Of a stretch of DNA of 41,547 nucleotides, positions 23,322 to 31,707 are shown in pieces. Under the pieces are notes generated by a model, which saw nothing but the letters and a program-made list of their open reading frames with translations, had not been told where the DNA came from and searched no databases. How positions within the stretch are numbered: position 1 is the first letter of the stretch; each line of letters starts with the position of its first letter. Origin of the DNA: Proteus vulgaris (GTDB lineage: Bacteria > Pseudomonadota > Gammaproteobacteria > Enterobacterales > Enterobacteriaceae); contig NZ_JAEHOQ010000028.1 in assembly GCF_016239305.1 (NCBI RefSeq), forward strand, positions 1 through 41,547, read 5' to 3'. The position numbers were made by a program, and so were the translations under genes.

Positions 23322-24803
23322 TTATTCTTTCATACTGATGAAGATGTTTTTCACTTGGCTATAAGCATCTAACATCATTTTATGTGTTTCACGTCCTAAA
23401 CCTGATTTTTTATAACCCCCAAATGGTGCGTGAGCTGGGAGTTCGTGATAAGTGTTAACCCACATACGACCGGTTCTTACTGCTTTTGCAACACGTAAGG
23501 CGCGGTTAATATCTTGAGTCCAAACACCACCACCAAGCCCATATTCTGAATCATTTGCCATTTCGATCACTTCATCTTCATTATCGAATGGAATAACACA
23601 CAATACAGGTCCAAAAATTTCTTCTCGGGCAACGCGCATTTGGTTTGTTGCGTTGATGATAATGGTTGGACGAACAAAAAATCCGTCATCGTAACCTTCA
23701 CCCGTAATACGCTCACCCCCGGTTAAAACAGTTGCACCTTCTTTTTTTGCAAGTTCAACGTAGCCTAAGATAGTATCCATTTGATCTTGGCTAACTTGTG
23801 TACCCATTTGTGTATTAGGATCAAGGGGATCACCGACACGAATACTCTCAAATTCAGTTTTTAATGCTTTCAAAAAGTCATCATGAATATCTTTGTGCAA
23901 GAACAGACGTGAACCTGATTCACAAGCTTGTCCTTGGTTCATCAATATTGCCAATGCTGAATATTTGACTGCTTTTTTCATATTTGCGTCAGGAAAAACA
24001 ATATTGGCTGATTTTCCGCCTAATTCCAGTGTTGCTGGAACCATTTTTTTCGCTGCGGCTTCTGCTACGGTATAACCCACATTGGTAGAACCTGTAAACG
24101 CCAGTTTATCAATATCTTGGTGCTCTAAAATAGCCTGTCCTACAACAGATCCACGTCCTGTAACAATATTAATCACACCAGCTGGTAATATTTCATTTAA
24201 AATACGACCTAGCTCTAATAATGAAAGGGAAGTCAGTGTTGCTGGGTTAATAACGACAGTATCACCCGCGGCAATTGCCGGCGCTAATTTCCATGCTGCC
24301 ATTAATAATGGGAAGTTCCATGGAATAATTTGTCCAACTACGCCAATGGGTTCACGAATAACAAGGCTAATGGTATTTTCGTCTAGGACGGCACTTTCAT
24401 CGGTATGAGAGCGTATCACGCCTGCAAAATATCGAAAATGGTCAATAGAGGCAGGTAAATCTATGTTTTTCGACTCATTGAGTGGCTTACCATTATCTAA
24501 TGATTCAATCCAAGCAAAGCGTTCTTGCTCTTGCTCTAAGCGATCTGCAATTTTTAATAAGAGGGCTTGTCGCTCTGCTGGGGATGTTTTACTCCATGTT
24601 TTGAATGCCTTACGTGCGGCAGTGACTGCGCGATTAACGTCTTCGGCACTTCCTGATTGGTATTCACTTAATAATTCACCGGTTGCAGGGCTATAGGTTT
24701 TAGTTGTTTTTTGCGATGTGCTAGTTACCCATTCTCCTCCAATTAGCATTTTGTAGCTTTCTAGAGGGCGAAATTCTGATGGAACATTATTTAATTTAAT
24801 CAT
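23322..24803 (-). CDS. NAD(P)-dependent aldehyde dehydrogenase
   Basis: The 493-residue protein oxidises an aldehyde to the acid. Catalytic residues are Asn163 (PWNF), Glu260 (LELGGKS) and Cys294 (NQGQACESGSR), with 'AFTGSTNVG' as the cofactor loop and 'EEIFGPVL' near the C-terminus. Length is normal. The usual KPA motif that binds the adenine ribose is replaced by Asn186-Pro-Ala (codon AAC), as in a subgroup of ALDHs remembered from Gram-positives that have Gln there. Overall similarity is to that subgroup and to AldB/acetaldehyde dehydrogenases. The substrate is unknown. GGAG lies 8 bases before the ATG. It is single, divergent from hcp across 492 bases. Confidence 0.92.
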   Translation of the reverse strand: MIKLNNVPSEFRPLESYKMLIGGEWVTSTSQKTTKTYSPATGELLSEYQSGSAEDVNRAVTAARKAFKTWSKTSPAERQALLLKIADRLEQEQERFAWIESLDNGKPLNESKNIDLPASIDHFRYFAGVIRSHTDESAVLDENTISLVIREPIGVVGQIIPWNFPLLMAAWKLAPAIAAGDTVVINPATLTSLSLLELGRILNEILPAGVINIVTGRGSVVGQAILEHQDIDKLAFTGSTNVGYTVAEAAAKKMVPATLELGGKSANIVFPDANMKKAVKYSALAILMNQGQACESGSRLFLHKDIHDDFLKALKTEFESIRVGDPLDPNTQMGTQVSQDQMDTILGYVELAKKEGATVLTGGERITGEGYDDGFFVRPTIIINATNQMRVAREEIFGPVLCVIPFDNEDEVIEMANDSEYGLGGGVWTQDINRALRVAKAVRTGRMWVNTYHELPAHAPFGGYKKSGLGRETHKMMLDAYSQVKNIFISMKE

Positions 24804-25161
24804 TTTTAATCTCCAATGTAGGGGTGAGCATCATTAAAACTTATAGTTTCATTTCGTAATACTCGTGCTAATAACATATATCAAATGAAATAATTTGATT
24901 AGCTATTGATGCAATAGGTGATATTAACTATAAAAAATAGTAATAAATATTACTACTTTAACAAAAATGAATAAAATTAATCGTTTCATCTCTCAGTCTT
25001 TATATGATTAAACAAAAAATACCCATCAATTATTCTTCAATATTCTTTCTTATTTACTCATTAACGATGTAATGCGATTAATCAATCTGTTTAAAAAAGT
25101 GGGCTTTAGATTTATGTGAAATCAAAAGATAAAAAAGAGATATTAAAAGATCTACTAGAAA
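24804..25161. other. Intergenic region upstream of the aldehyde dehydrogenase gene
   Basis: This AT-rich stretch is without genes. An inverted repeat ATCAAAT-N6-ATTTGAT (24880-24899) lies 77 bases before the dehydrogenase start and could be an operator. I see no RNA element. Confidence 0.35.
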
Positions 25162-25175
25162 TTGCGTTAGATCAA
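25162..25175 (+). promoter_or_regulatory. FNR-like site upstream of hcp
   Basis: TTGCG-N4-ATCAA matches the FNR consensus TTGAT-N4-ATCAA in eight of ten positions. If it sits at -41.5 the start would be near 25210, with an AT-rich -10 just before. FNR activation of hcp-hcr under anaerobiosis is known in E. coli. Confidence 0.5.
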
Positions 25176-25234
25176 ACAACATTTAAATTGTTCAATATTG
25201 CACTTTCTCTCTGATAAAAATGGCGTATTCTTAT

Positions 25235-25253
25235 GTTGCATATAGAATGCAAC
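25235..25253. promoter_or_regulatory. NsrR-like palindrome upstream of hcp
   Basis: GTTGCAT and ATGCAAC form a perfect inverted repeat around ATAGA. The TGCAT-N5-ATGCA core and spacing are those of the NsrR consensus, though the outer bases differ from it. It lies 42 bases upstream of the hcp ATG, beyond the inferred promoter. Repression of hcp by NsrR is established in E. coli. Confidence 0.6.
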
Positions 25254-25295
25254 TTATAAAAATAAAGCGTTATCTTTTATTAGAAGGAATACGAT

Positions 25296-26948
25296 ATGTA
25301 TTGTGTGCAATGTGAACAAACAATGAAAACGCCTGTAGGTAATGGTTGTGCCTATGCGCAAGGTATGTGTGGTAAAACAGCAGAAACTTCAGATCTTCAA
25401 GATTTATTGGTTGCTGTATTAGAAGGGCTTTCCGCCTGGGCATTAGCAGCACGTAGTGTCGATATTATTGATCATGATGTAGACAGCTTTGCGCCTCGCG
25501 CTTTTTTCTCTACGTTAACCAACGTCAACTTTGATTCTGATCGTATTGTCGGCTATGCGAAAGAAGCTATCTATTTCCGTGAAAGTCTGAAATCTCGTAC
25601 CTTAGCCAAAAATGCAGCAATTCAAGTCACTAATCCAAGAGCTGAAATTCAATTAGCTGGAAATGATTTAGACAGTTTACAAAAACAAGCTCAGCTTTTT
25701 GCCTTAAATGGTGATAAAGCACAGATTGGTGATGATCTTCATGGCTTACGTATGCTGTGTTTATATGGCTTAAAAGGTGCGGCTGCCTATATGGAACATG
25801 CGCATGTTTTAGGTCAATACGATAATGAAATTTATGCAGAATATCACCGTTATATGGCGTGGTTAGGCACTGATCCTGTTGATATGAATGAATTGTTAGA
25901 AAATGCGATGGGTATTGGTCAAATGAACTTCCGCATTATGGCAATTTTGGATAAAGGTGAAACACAAGCTTATGGTAACCCAACACCAGTTACGGTTAAT
26001 GTTCGTCCCGTTGCAGGTAAAGCAATATTAATTTCAGGTCATGACCTGAAAGATTTACAAATGCTACTTGAGCAAACTGAAGGTAAAGGCATCAATATTT
26101 ATACACATGGTGAAATGTTACCTGCTCATGGTTACCCAGAACTTAAAAAATACAAACACTTAGTGGGCAATTATGGTAGTGGTTGGCAGAATCAGCAAGT
26201 TGAATTTGCGAAGTTCCCAGGCCCTGTATTAATGACATCAAACTGTATTATTGATCCTAATGTGGGTAATTACGGTGATCGTATTTGGACTCGTAGTATT
26301 GTCGGCTGGCCGGGTGTAAAACACATCACTGGTGATGATTTCTCTGAAATGATTGAACAAGCTCAATCATTAGACGGTTTCCCATATAGCGAAATTGAGC
26401 ATTTAATTACGGTTGGTTTTGGTCGTGAAACACTATTAAATGCGGCTGATACAGTGATTGATTTAGTTTCACAGAAAAAATTACGTCACGTTTTCTTAGT
26501 TGGTGGTTGTGATGGTAGCCGTGGTGAACGTAGTTATTATACTGATTTAGCAAGAGAAATTCCGCAAGATTGTTTAATTATGACATTGGCGTGTGGTAAA
26601 TACCGCTTTAATAAATTAGATTTTGGTACTTTAGAAGGGTTACCACGCTTACTTGATGTGGGTCAGTGTAACGATGCTTACTCTGCGATTATGCTAGCAG
26701 TTAATCTAGCTGAAAAATTAGGTTGCGGTGTCAATGATTTACCACTGTCCTTAATTTTGTCTTGGTTTGAGCAAAAAGCGATTGTGATTTTATTAACTCT
26801 GCTTTCATTAGGCGTAAAAAACATTTATACCGGCCCTACAGCACCTGCGTTCTTAACAGACAATCTGCTGGCGGTCTTAAATGAGAAGTTCGGTATGCGC
26901 TCTATCACTACACCAGAACAAGATCTTAAAGAGATCCTTTCAGCTTAA
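25296..26948 (+). CDS. hcp: Hybrid cluster protein (hydroxylamine / nitric oxide reductase)
   Basis: The 550-residue Fe-S protein has the N-terminal pattern Cys3-x2-Cys6-x11-Cys18-x6-Cys25, typical of the [2Fe-2S] form in facultative anaerobes. The hybrid-cluster ligands lie in the C-terminal half ('SNCIIDP', '[14 protein letters not shown]', '[10 protein letters not shown]', '[11 protein letters not shown]'). Hcp reduces nitric oxide to nitrous oxide at low concentrations and has been implicated in S-nitrosylation in E. coli. GAAGGAA precedes the ATG. It is transcribed with hcr, its reductase, 57 bases downstream. Upstream FNR-like and NsrR-like sites fit anaerobic, nitric-oxide-responsive control. 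Confidence 0.97.
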   Translation: MYCVQCEQTMKTPVGNGCAYAQGMCGKTAETSDLQDLLVAVLEGLSAWALAARSVDIIDHDVDSFAPRAFFSTLTNVNFDSDRIVGYAKEAIYFRESLKSRTLAKNAAIQVTNPRAEIQLAGNDLDSLQKQAQLFALNGDKAQIGDDLHGLRMLCLYGLKGAAAYMEHAHVLGQYDNEIYAEYHRYMAWLGTDPVDMNELLENAMGIGQMNFRIMAILDKGETQAYGNPTPVTVNVRPVAGKAILISGHDLKDLQMLLEQTEGKGINIYTHGEMLPAHGYPELKKYKHLVGNYGSGWQNQQVEFAKFPGPVLMTSNCIIDPNVGNYGDRIWTRSIVGWPGVKHITGDDFSEMIEQAQSLDGFPYSEIEHLITVGFGRETLLNAADTVIDLVSQKKLRHVFLVGGCDGSRGERSYYTDLAREIPQDCLIMTLACGKYRFNKLDFGTLEGLPRLLDVGQCNDAYSAIMLAVNLAEKLGCGVNDLPLSLILSWFEQKAIVILLTLLSLGVKNIYTGPTAPAFLTDNLLAVLNEKFGMRSITTPEQDLKEILSA

Positions 26949-26967
26949 TCGTTTAATTCATCATCAT

Positions 26968-26991
26968 TGCCGAGGCCTGCGGGCTTCGGTA
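26968..26991 (+). other. Stem-loop between hcp and hcr
   Basis: CCGAGGCC (26970-26977) pairs with GGCTTCGG (26982-26989), with one G-U pair and loop TGCG, extendable by two pairs. No T run follows. It is probably an mRNA-stabilising or processing stem that sets hcp over hcr levels. Confidence 0.5.
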
Positions 26992-27005
26992 AGGAATAAA
27001 TATCC

Positions 27006-28010
27006 ATGACGATGCCAAGTTCCCTTTGTCCTAATCGTATGCAAGTTCACTCAATTGTTCAGGAAACCCCTGAAGTGTGGACACTAAATTTAATTAATCA
27101 CGACTTTTATTCATACAAACCAGGCCAATTTGCATTGGTTAGTATCAATAATAGTGATGAAATAATGCGTGCTTATACCATTTCATCTTCTCCAGGATTA
27201 AGCCCTTTTGTCACTTTAACTGTTCGCCGTTTAGAAAATGGTATCGGTTCAGGTTGGTTAACATCACAAGTAAAACCAGGTGATTATCTTTGGTTGTCTG
27301 ATGCTCAAGGTGAGTTTACTTGTGCAGGAAAAGAAGATGCCCGCTATTTGATGTTAGCTGCAGGGTGTGGTGTTACTCCTGTGATGTCGATGACACGTTG
27401 GTTGCTAAACACTCAACCTAAAGCAAATATCACCGTTATTTTTAATATTCGTGAGCAAAGCCAGTTTATCTTTGAGAAAGAGTGGATCGAATTAGCAAAT
27501 GCATATCCCTATAATCTCAATTTTATAATGATGCCTAAATTACCTGACAATAAAGGGATATTTAGTGGCCGTATTTCTCAAGAAAAATTAGCTGCATTAG
27601 TCCCTGATATTGCGAGCCGCACTGTTATGTGTTGTGGCCCAAATAGTTACATGGAAGATACAGGACGTTTTGCAAGAAATCTTGGTGTACCTGCTGAGAA
27701 TATCTTTATGGAACGTTTTGGTGATGAACCCGTTTGTGTTGATGAAAATGAACAATTAACCATGACGATCCGTCATCCATTATCGCAAATCAAAGTTCCT
27801 GTTGGTGTCACTTTGTTAACAGCAATGGAAGAGAATAAAGTGCCAGTTTTTGCTGCTTGTCGTGCAGGAGTTTGTGGCAGTTGTAAAACGCGAATTGTTA
27901 GTGGTGATTATGAGGTTTCCAGTACCAGTACATTAACGCCTGAAGAGATTGCACAAGGTTATGTGTTAGCGTGCAGTTGCCGTTTAAAAGGTGATATTGA
28001 ACTAGCATAA
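27006..28010 (+). CDS. hcr: NADH oxidoreductase Hcr, electron donor to Hcp
   Basis: This 334-residue flavo-iron-sulfur reductase has an N-terminal FAD domain with Arg-Ala-Tyr-Thr (55-58), then an NAD domain ('LAAGCGVTPVMSM' 118-130, 'MCCGPNSYM' 208-216). The C-terminal plant-type [2Fe-2S] domain has Cys285, Cys290, Cys293 and Cys323. The N-terminus (MTMPSSLCPNRMQVH) matches E. coli Hcr and supports this start. The NADH to FAD to Fe-S chain feeds electrons to Hcp, the product of the preceding gene. It is ended by an intrinsic terminator. Confidence 0.96.
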   Translation: MTMPSSLCPNRMQVHSIVQETPEVWTLNLINHDFYSYKPGQFALVSINNSDEIMRAYTISSSPGLSPFVTLTVRRLENGIGSGWLTSQVKPGDYLWLSDAQGEFTCAGKEDARYLMLAAGCGVTPVMSMTRWLLNTQPKANITVIFNIREQSQFIFEKEWIELANAYPYNLNFIMMPKLPDNKGIFSGRISQEKLAALVPDIASRTVMCCGPNSYMEDTGRFARNLGVPAENIFMERFGDEPVCVDENEQLTMTIRHPLSQIKVPVGVTLLTAMEENKVPVFAACRAGVCGSCKTRIVSGDYEVSSTSTLTPEEIAQGYVLACSCRLKGDIELA

Positions 28011-28053
28011 TCTCTTTTTATTAAACTCTCTCCTTCTATTTTTCTATTTTTTG

Positions 28054-28082
28054 CCCTGTTAATTTATTAACGGGGTTTTTTA
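28054..28082 (+). terminator. Terminator of hcp-hcr
   Basis: CCCTGTTAAT (28054-28063) pairs with ATTAACGGGG (28066-28075), with one G-U pair, followed by a T run. Confidence 0.88.
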
Positions 28083-28280
28083 TGTCTATTCTTCCCATTA
28101 AATGTGGCATTAATCTGGAAAATACCCCCCTTTATTTTAATTTAAACTTCATTTTTATTTATTCAGAATAATAAAAATATTGAAATGAGGGAGTTAATGA
28201 AAATATATTTTAATGAGTGTGGAGTTTCCTTATAAACATTCTGCTATTATTTAAACCATTGATTGGGTAAGGGGGGATAT

Positions 28281-28616
28281 ATGAAAAAATTGTTAGTCAT
28301 TTGTTTATTTAGTGTCATGTTATCTGGCTGTGAAAAACCTCAACAAACCCTTGATGGCTCTAATGTAGAGTCATTACGTATGTCAATTGTTGAAATGCGT
28401 AATTCTCTCCCCCTCGATGAGCAAGCACGTTTTGACGAAGCAATAGAATTAGCGATCCTTAATGATATTAATTTTAATGATTTAGTGATTGCGGGGCGTC
28501 ATAAGAATGGCGATATGATCACCCGTAAAATGTGCCAATCATTAGATGGTAAAACAGTAAAAGAGATATTTTCACAGGCAGAAGAAATAAGAGTGCAAAA
28601 ATTAGCATTTAAATAA
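28281..28616 (+). CDS. Small lipoprotein, DUF6694-like
   Basis: The 111-residue protein has a type II signal peptide (MKKLLVICLFSVMLSGCEK). The lipobox is Leu-Ser-Gly-Cys, with Cys17 lipidated. The mature part is short, helical and charged ('SLRMSIVEMRNSLPLDEQARFDEAIEL'). This pattern matches the DUF6694 family of unknown role as I remember it. The ATG at 28281 is chosen over an in-frame TTG at 28263 because a G-rich Shine-Dalgarno (GGGGGG) precedes it and it gives a normal signal peptide. It is isolated, with no operon partners. After the lipobox Cys the next residue is Glu, not Asp, so outer-membrane sorting by Lol is expected. Confidence 0.82.
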   Translation: MKKLLVICLFSVMLSGCEKPQQTLDGSNVESLRMSIVEMRNSLPLDEQARFDEAIELAILNDINFNDLVIAGRHKNGDMITRKMCQSLDGKTVKEIFSQAEEIRVQKLAFK

Positions 28617-28837
28617 TCAATTAATAAACAGATTATCTCTGATTATGCGATTTTTACTTTCGTAGAGGAGATTTATTTCTTTTTGATATATTAGTTCCAA
28701 ATGGAATTATATTATTTAATTGTATGATGAATGTTCTCGTTGTCATTTTCAATAGAACTTAAACAAAATCGTTATCGTGCTTTCCATTATCGTGTGAGTG
28801 GTTATAATTCGCGCCGCATTCGCAAGAAAATGGCAGT

Positions 28838-28991
28838 ATCTCGTTAGGCGAGGCTCCTATACAAACACAGGTTACTGATCTGACGACGTCGAGAGACGCC
28901 CAAGATTAGGACAGGATATATCGACCGAAGGTATATCCCCATGTAACTTCCAGTATTCATCGGATACGTTGTATAGTGCTAAAACCGAGAC
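28838..28991 (+). ncRNA. M-box (ykoK) magnesium riboswitch
   Basis: The conserved core is read directly: TCGTTAGGCGAGGCTCCTAT, then ACACAGGTTACTG, GACGTCGAGAGACGCC, GGACAGGATATATCG and AAGGTATATCCC. Helix P1 closes with TCTCG (28839-28843) and CGAGA (28986-28990). M-boxes bind several Mg2+ ions and turn off Mg2+ transporter genes when Mg2+ is plentiful. The next gene is mgtE, as expected. Confidence 0.9.
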
Positions 28992-29040
28992 GTGTAGATA
29001 GCTTTTGCATTCTCGCTTCTGGTTTCGCCCCTATGGAGAA
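28982..29040 (+). promoter_or_regulatory. Expression platform of the M-box
   Basis: The 3' strand of P1 (AAACCGAGA, 28982-28990) can pair instead with TCTCG (29011-29015) plus GGTTT (29021-29025). Part of that second strand can also pair in a third hairpin (TTCTC 29010-29014 with GAGAA 29036-29040). These exclude one another in sequence. No run of Ts follows, so control by translation, by Rho or by processing is more likely than an intrinsic terminator. Confidence 0.5.
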
Positions 29041-29080
29041 CTGATTTGCTAAACACAAACAGTAATAGGGAACCACAAAA

Positions 29081-30154
29081 ATGACTTTCAATACTCAAAA
29101 CAAAATGGATGCTGTCTTAGTTGCAGATGCATCCTTAAACTCACCACAAAATAATTCAACACAAGACCAATATAATCGTTTAAAAGACGATACAACGGTT
29201 AGCGCGTATATGAGCCAGTCTTATATTGCGGTTTCTGTTGCAGATTCAGTTGAGAACGTAAAAGCCCAACTGGTTAATGATTTAAAAGATGAATTAATTC
29301 CAACTTATCTCTATGTTGTTGATAAAGATAATTATCTTAATGGAATTTTACCCGTTAAATCGTTATTAACAGCGGCAAATGATCTGTTTGTGTCTGATAT
29401 TATGCGCCAAACTTTTTTCTCTGTATCGCCTGAACAAAATCGACATGATGTGTATCAATTGATTAGCCATAGCGGTTTAGACAGTGTACCTGTGATGCAT
29501 TTTGGAAAATTAGTGGGTGTGTTACGTCCTCAAGATATTGCGGAATTGATTGAGGATGAAAATACACTTGACGCACAGATGCAGGGGGCAACGTCACCAT
29601 TAGAGCAGCCTTATTTAGAAACCAGTCCAGTAACATTATGGCGTAAGCGTGTTGTATGGTTATTGATGCTGTTTGTGGCAGAAGCGTATACCAGTACGGT
29701 ATTGCATGCTTTTGAAGATAGACTAGAAGCAGCTATTTCATTAGCATTCTTTATTCCATTACTGATCGGTACTGGAGGAAATAGCGGGACTCAAATCACC
29801 TCAACGCTTGTTCGTGCGATGGCGTTAGGTGAAGTTAGCTTACGCAATGTGTGGGCTGTTTTAAGAAAAGAGATAACAACATCTATCATGGTTGCGTTAA
29901 CCATGGGGATCGCGGGTTTTGTACGAGCTTGGTTCTTAGGCGTCGGAATGGAAGTGATGATTGTTGTCGGATTAACACTTGTTTCCATCACTGTTTGGAG
30001 TGCAATTGTTTCGTCTATTATTCCAATGGTATTAAAGCGTTTAGGTATTGATCCAGCCGTTGTGTCAGCACCGTTTATCGCAACGTTAATTGATGGTACA
30101 GGTCTTATTATTTACTTTGAAATCGCATCTCATGTGATGAGCGAGTTTGCCTAA
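29081..30154 (+). CDS. mgtE: MgtE-type magnesium transporter lacking the N-terminal domain
   Basis: The 357-residue protein is shorter than canonical MgtE (about 450). Two tandem CBS domains (about 38-98 and 103-160) precede the five-helix MgtE channel domain (about 185-357). The signature PLLIGTGGNSGTQ (226-238) and the final 'AVVSAPFIATLIDGTGLIIYF' are clear, with the pore Asp present. The helical N domain, which with CBS senses cytoplasmic Mg2+ in Thermus MgtE, is replaced by about 35 polar residues rich in Asn and Gln. The M-box upstream makes the gene Mg2+-repressed. Strong terminator downstream. Co2+ or other divalent ions are possible alternative substrates. Confidence 0.93.
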   Translation: MTFNTQNKMDAVLVADASLNSPQNNSTQDQYNRLKDDTTVSAYMSQSYIAVSVADSVENVKAQLVNDLKDELIPTYLYVVDKDNYLNGILPVKSLLTAANDLFVSDIMRQTFFSVSPEQNRHDVYQLISHSGLDSVPVMHFGKLVGVLRPQDIAELIEDENTLDAQMQGATSPLEQPYLETSPVTLWRKRVVWLLMLFVAEAYTSTVLHAFEDRLEAAISLAFFIPLLIGTGGNSGTQITSTLVRAMALGEVSLRNVWAVLRKEITTSIMVALTMGIAGFVRAWFLGVGMEVMIVVGLTLVSITVWSAIVSSIIPMVLKRLGIDPAVVSAPFIATLIDGTGLIIYFEIASHVMSEFA

Positions 30155-30180
30155 GACAATCACACATATTCATTCTCAAG

Positions 30181-30223
30181 ATAAAGCCGATGTGATTTAA
30201 CCAACACATCGGCTTTATTTTTT
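30181..30223 (+). terminator. Terminator of mgtE
   Basis: A perfect 14-bp stem (30181-30194 with 30205-30218) is followed by Ts to 30223. Confidence 0.93.
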
Positions 30224-30329
30224 CTGTATTAATTAGAGTATGTTGACCTTTGATAGCCAATTTTTATTTGAATTAAAAGTGCTTTAGGCAAGATAGGGAT
30301 CTGCTATCTAATCAATTAGGCTAGAAATT

Positions 30330-30836
30330 CTACTGTGTTATAAACTGCAAAATTGACTGACAATGACGGCAACGATATTGAGTTTCACCACGTAATACTT
30401 TGTTATGACGTCGAATTGTAAGTTGATGTTCTTCATCACATTGGCAAGCATAACGAAAAGTTTTGGCTTTAACGGTACTAACATCGAAATGATGGGTACG
30501 TTTAGCCGAAACGCCTAATACTGTTTCCATCATCCATATCCACTCTTTACCATGAGGCGCTACGCGACCGAAATAGCGATTAACTAATAAGTGCGCCAGT
30601 TCATGGGGAATAACTTCTTCAATAAAATTCTGTTTATTTTCAATCAATAATGTAGGATTAATGCGAATTTCCCAATTTGCATAATAGGCGCTGCCTGCAA
30701 TAGTTCCTCTCTGATTATAATGTAGAGTAGGTTCTGGGTAATTTGTATTAAGATAAAGATTAGCCTGCTGCAATTTTTCACGCAGTGTTCGCATAACGTT
30801 TTGCACTAAGGCGATGGGGACTCTTACCGTTTTCAT
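30330..30836 (-). CDS. sprT: SprT-family zinc-dependent protein
   Basis: The 168-residue protein has the metallopeptidase motif His78-Glu-Leu-Ala-His82 ([11 protein letters not shown]) and a C-terminal zinc ribbon with CQC and CRHC. It aligns over its whole length with E. coli SprT (MKTxRxPIA start; '[14 protein letters not shown]', '[11 protein letters not shown]'). The ATG at 30836 is chosen rather than one 54 bases upstream because it gives the E. coli N-terminus. Bacterial SprT's role is poorly known; it is related to the SPRTN DNA-protein crosslink proteases. It is divergent from the ArsR-type regulator across 105 bases. Confidence 0.95.
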   Translation of the reverse strand: MKTVRVPIALVQNVMRTLREKLQQANLYLNTNYPEPTLHYNQRGTIAGSAYYANWEIRINPTLLIENKQNFIEEVIPHELAHLLVNRYFGRVAPHGKEWIWMMETVLGVSAKRTHHFDVSTVKAKTFRYACQCDEEHQLTIRRHNKVLRGETQYRCRHCQSILQFITQ

Positions 30837-30941
30837 GTTACAGAGCATATAGCGCCTTATACAAACACGCAATAAAAAGAAAACTTGCACAATATATAAA
30901 TTAACATATTATTAAAAAGTATATTGATTATGGAGTTTACC

Positions 30942-31265
30942 ATGACACAACGAGTTCAACCTGATTTATTAGATGCAATGAAATTGGCGGCTAATGAAGC
31001 GTCTAGTATGCTTAAGACGCTAGGAAATGGCGATCGCCTCTTATTATTGTGTCAATTAAGTCAGGGCGAAAAAAGTGTGAGTGAATTAGAAGAAAGCTTA
31101 GGTATACGTCAACCTACGCTTTCTCAGCAATTGACTGTTTTACGCAATGAAGGATTAGTGAATACTCGTCGTGATGGGAAACGTATCTTTTATTCTATTG
31201 CTGATGAAAAAGTGTTAGTGCTTCTTAATACGCTTTATCAGCTTTATTGCCCTATAGCAGGTTAA
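30942..31265 (+). CDS. ArsR-family persulfide-type sensor (BigR/SqrR/YgaV-like)
   Basis: This 107-residue winged-helix repressor has the recognition region VSELEESLGIRQPTLSQQLTVLRNEGL (about 46-72). It keeps only two cysteines, Cys37 and Cys103. Their 66-residue spacing equals the Cys pairs of BigR (42/108) and SqrR (41/107), which form a tetrasulfide or disulfide on exposure to reactive sulfur. The typical arsenic or zinc Cys motif is absent. GGAG lies 6 bases before the ATG at 30942; an upstream TTG at 30924 is rejected. It leads two half-size YeeE/YedE permease genes, 3 and 4 bases apart. It probably represses its own operon when sulfide stress is absent. Confidence 0.88.
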   Translation: MTQRVQPDLLDAMKLAANEASSMLKTLGNGDRLLLLCQLSQGEKSVSELEESLGIRQPTLSQQLTVLRNEGLVNTRRDGKRIFYSIADEKVLVLLNTLYQLYCPIAG

Positions 31266-31268
31266 GTT

Positions 31269-31703
31269 ATGAATATAGATTGGGTTCACTTTACGCCTTT
31301 TAGTGCGGCCATAGGTGGACTAATGATAGGTGCGGCTGCCGCTATTTTATTGTTATTTAATGGTCGCATCGCAGGAATAAGTGGGATTTTAGGTGGTGTT
31401 TTATCAACAAAACAGCAGGGAAATGGCTGGCGTTGGGCATTCTTAATTGGCATGTTAATCGCACCTACATTGTTTTACTTTTTTGATAAACCTTTAGTGC
31501 CAGTGATTGAAACATCTCCTTGGATGTTGATCATTGCCGGTGTACTGGTGGGAGCAGGTACACGTTTAGGTAATGGTTGCACTAGCGGTCATGGTATTTG
31601 TGGATTAGCTCGATTATCGCGTCGTTCTATAGTTGCCGTGATAGTGTTTATGGTGACGGCTTTTATCACTGTTTATATTCAACGTCATGTAATAGGAGGC
31701 TAA
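31269..31703 (+). CDS. YeeE/YedE-family half permease, first subunit
   Basis: The 144-residue membrane protein has about four hydrophobic segments. The motif GTRLGNGCTSGHGICG (about 97-112) carries the cysteines characteristic of YeeE/YedE and TsuA thiosulfate transporters. Full-length family members are about twice as long, so this protein and its partner 4 bases downstream look like split halves. There is no clear Shine-Dalgarno; its ATG begins 3 bases after the regulator's stop, suggesting coupled translation. Transport of thiosulfate or another reduced sulfur compound is inferred from the family and the BigR-like regulator. Confidence 0.88.
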   Translation: MNIDWVHFTPFSAAIGGLMIGAAAAILLLFNGRIAGISGILGGVLSTKQQGNGWRWAFLIGMLIAPTLFYFFDKPLVPVIETSPWMLIIAGVLVGAGTRLGNGCTSGHGICGLARLSRRSIVAVIVFMVTAFITVYIQRHVIGG

Positions 31704-31707
31704 TAAA

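Noticed and set aside
30891-30941. An AT-rich imperfect inverted repeat before the BigR-like gene as its operator
   Set aside because: Only four to five bases of each arm pair; in such AT-rich DNA this is not above chance.
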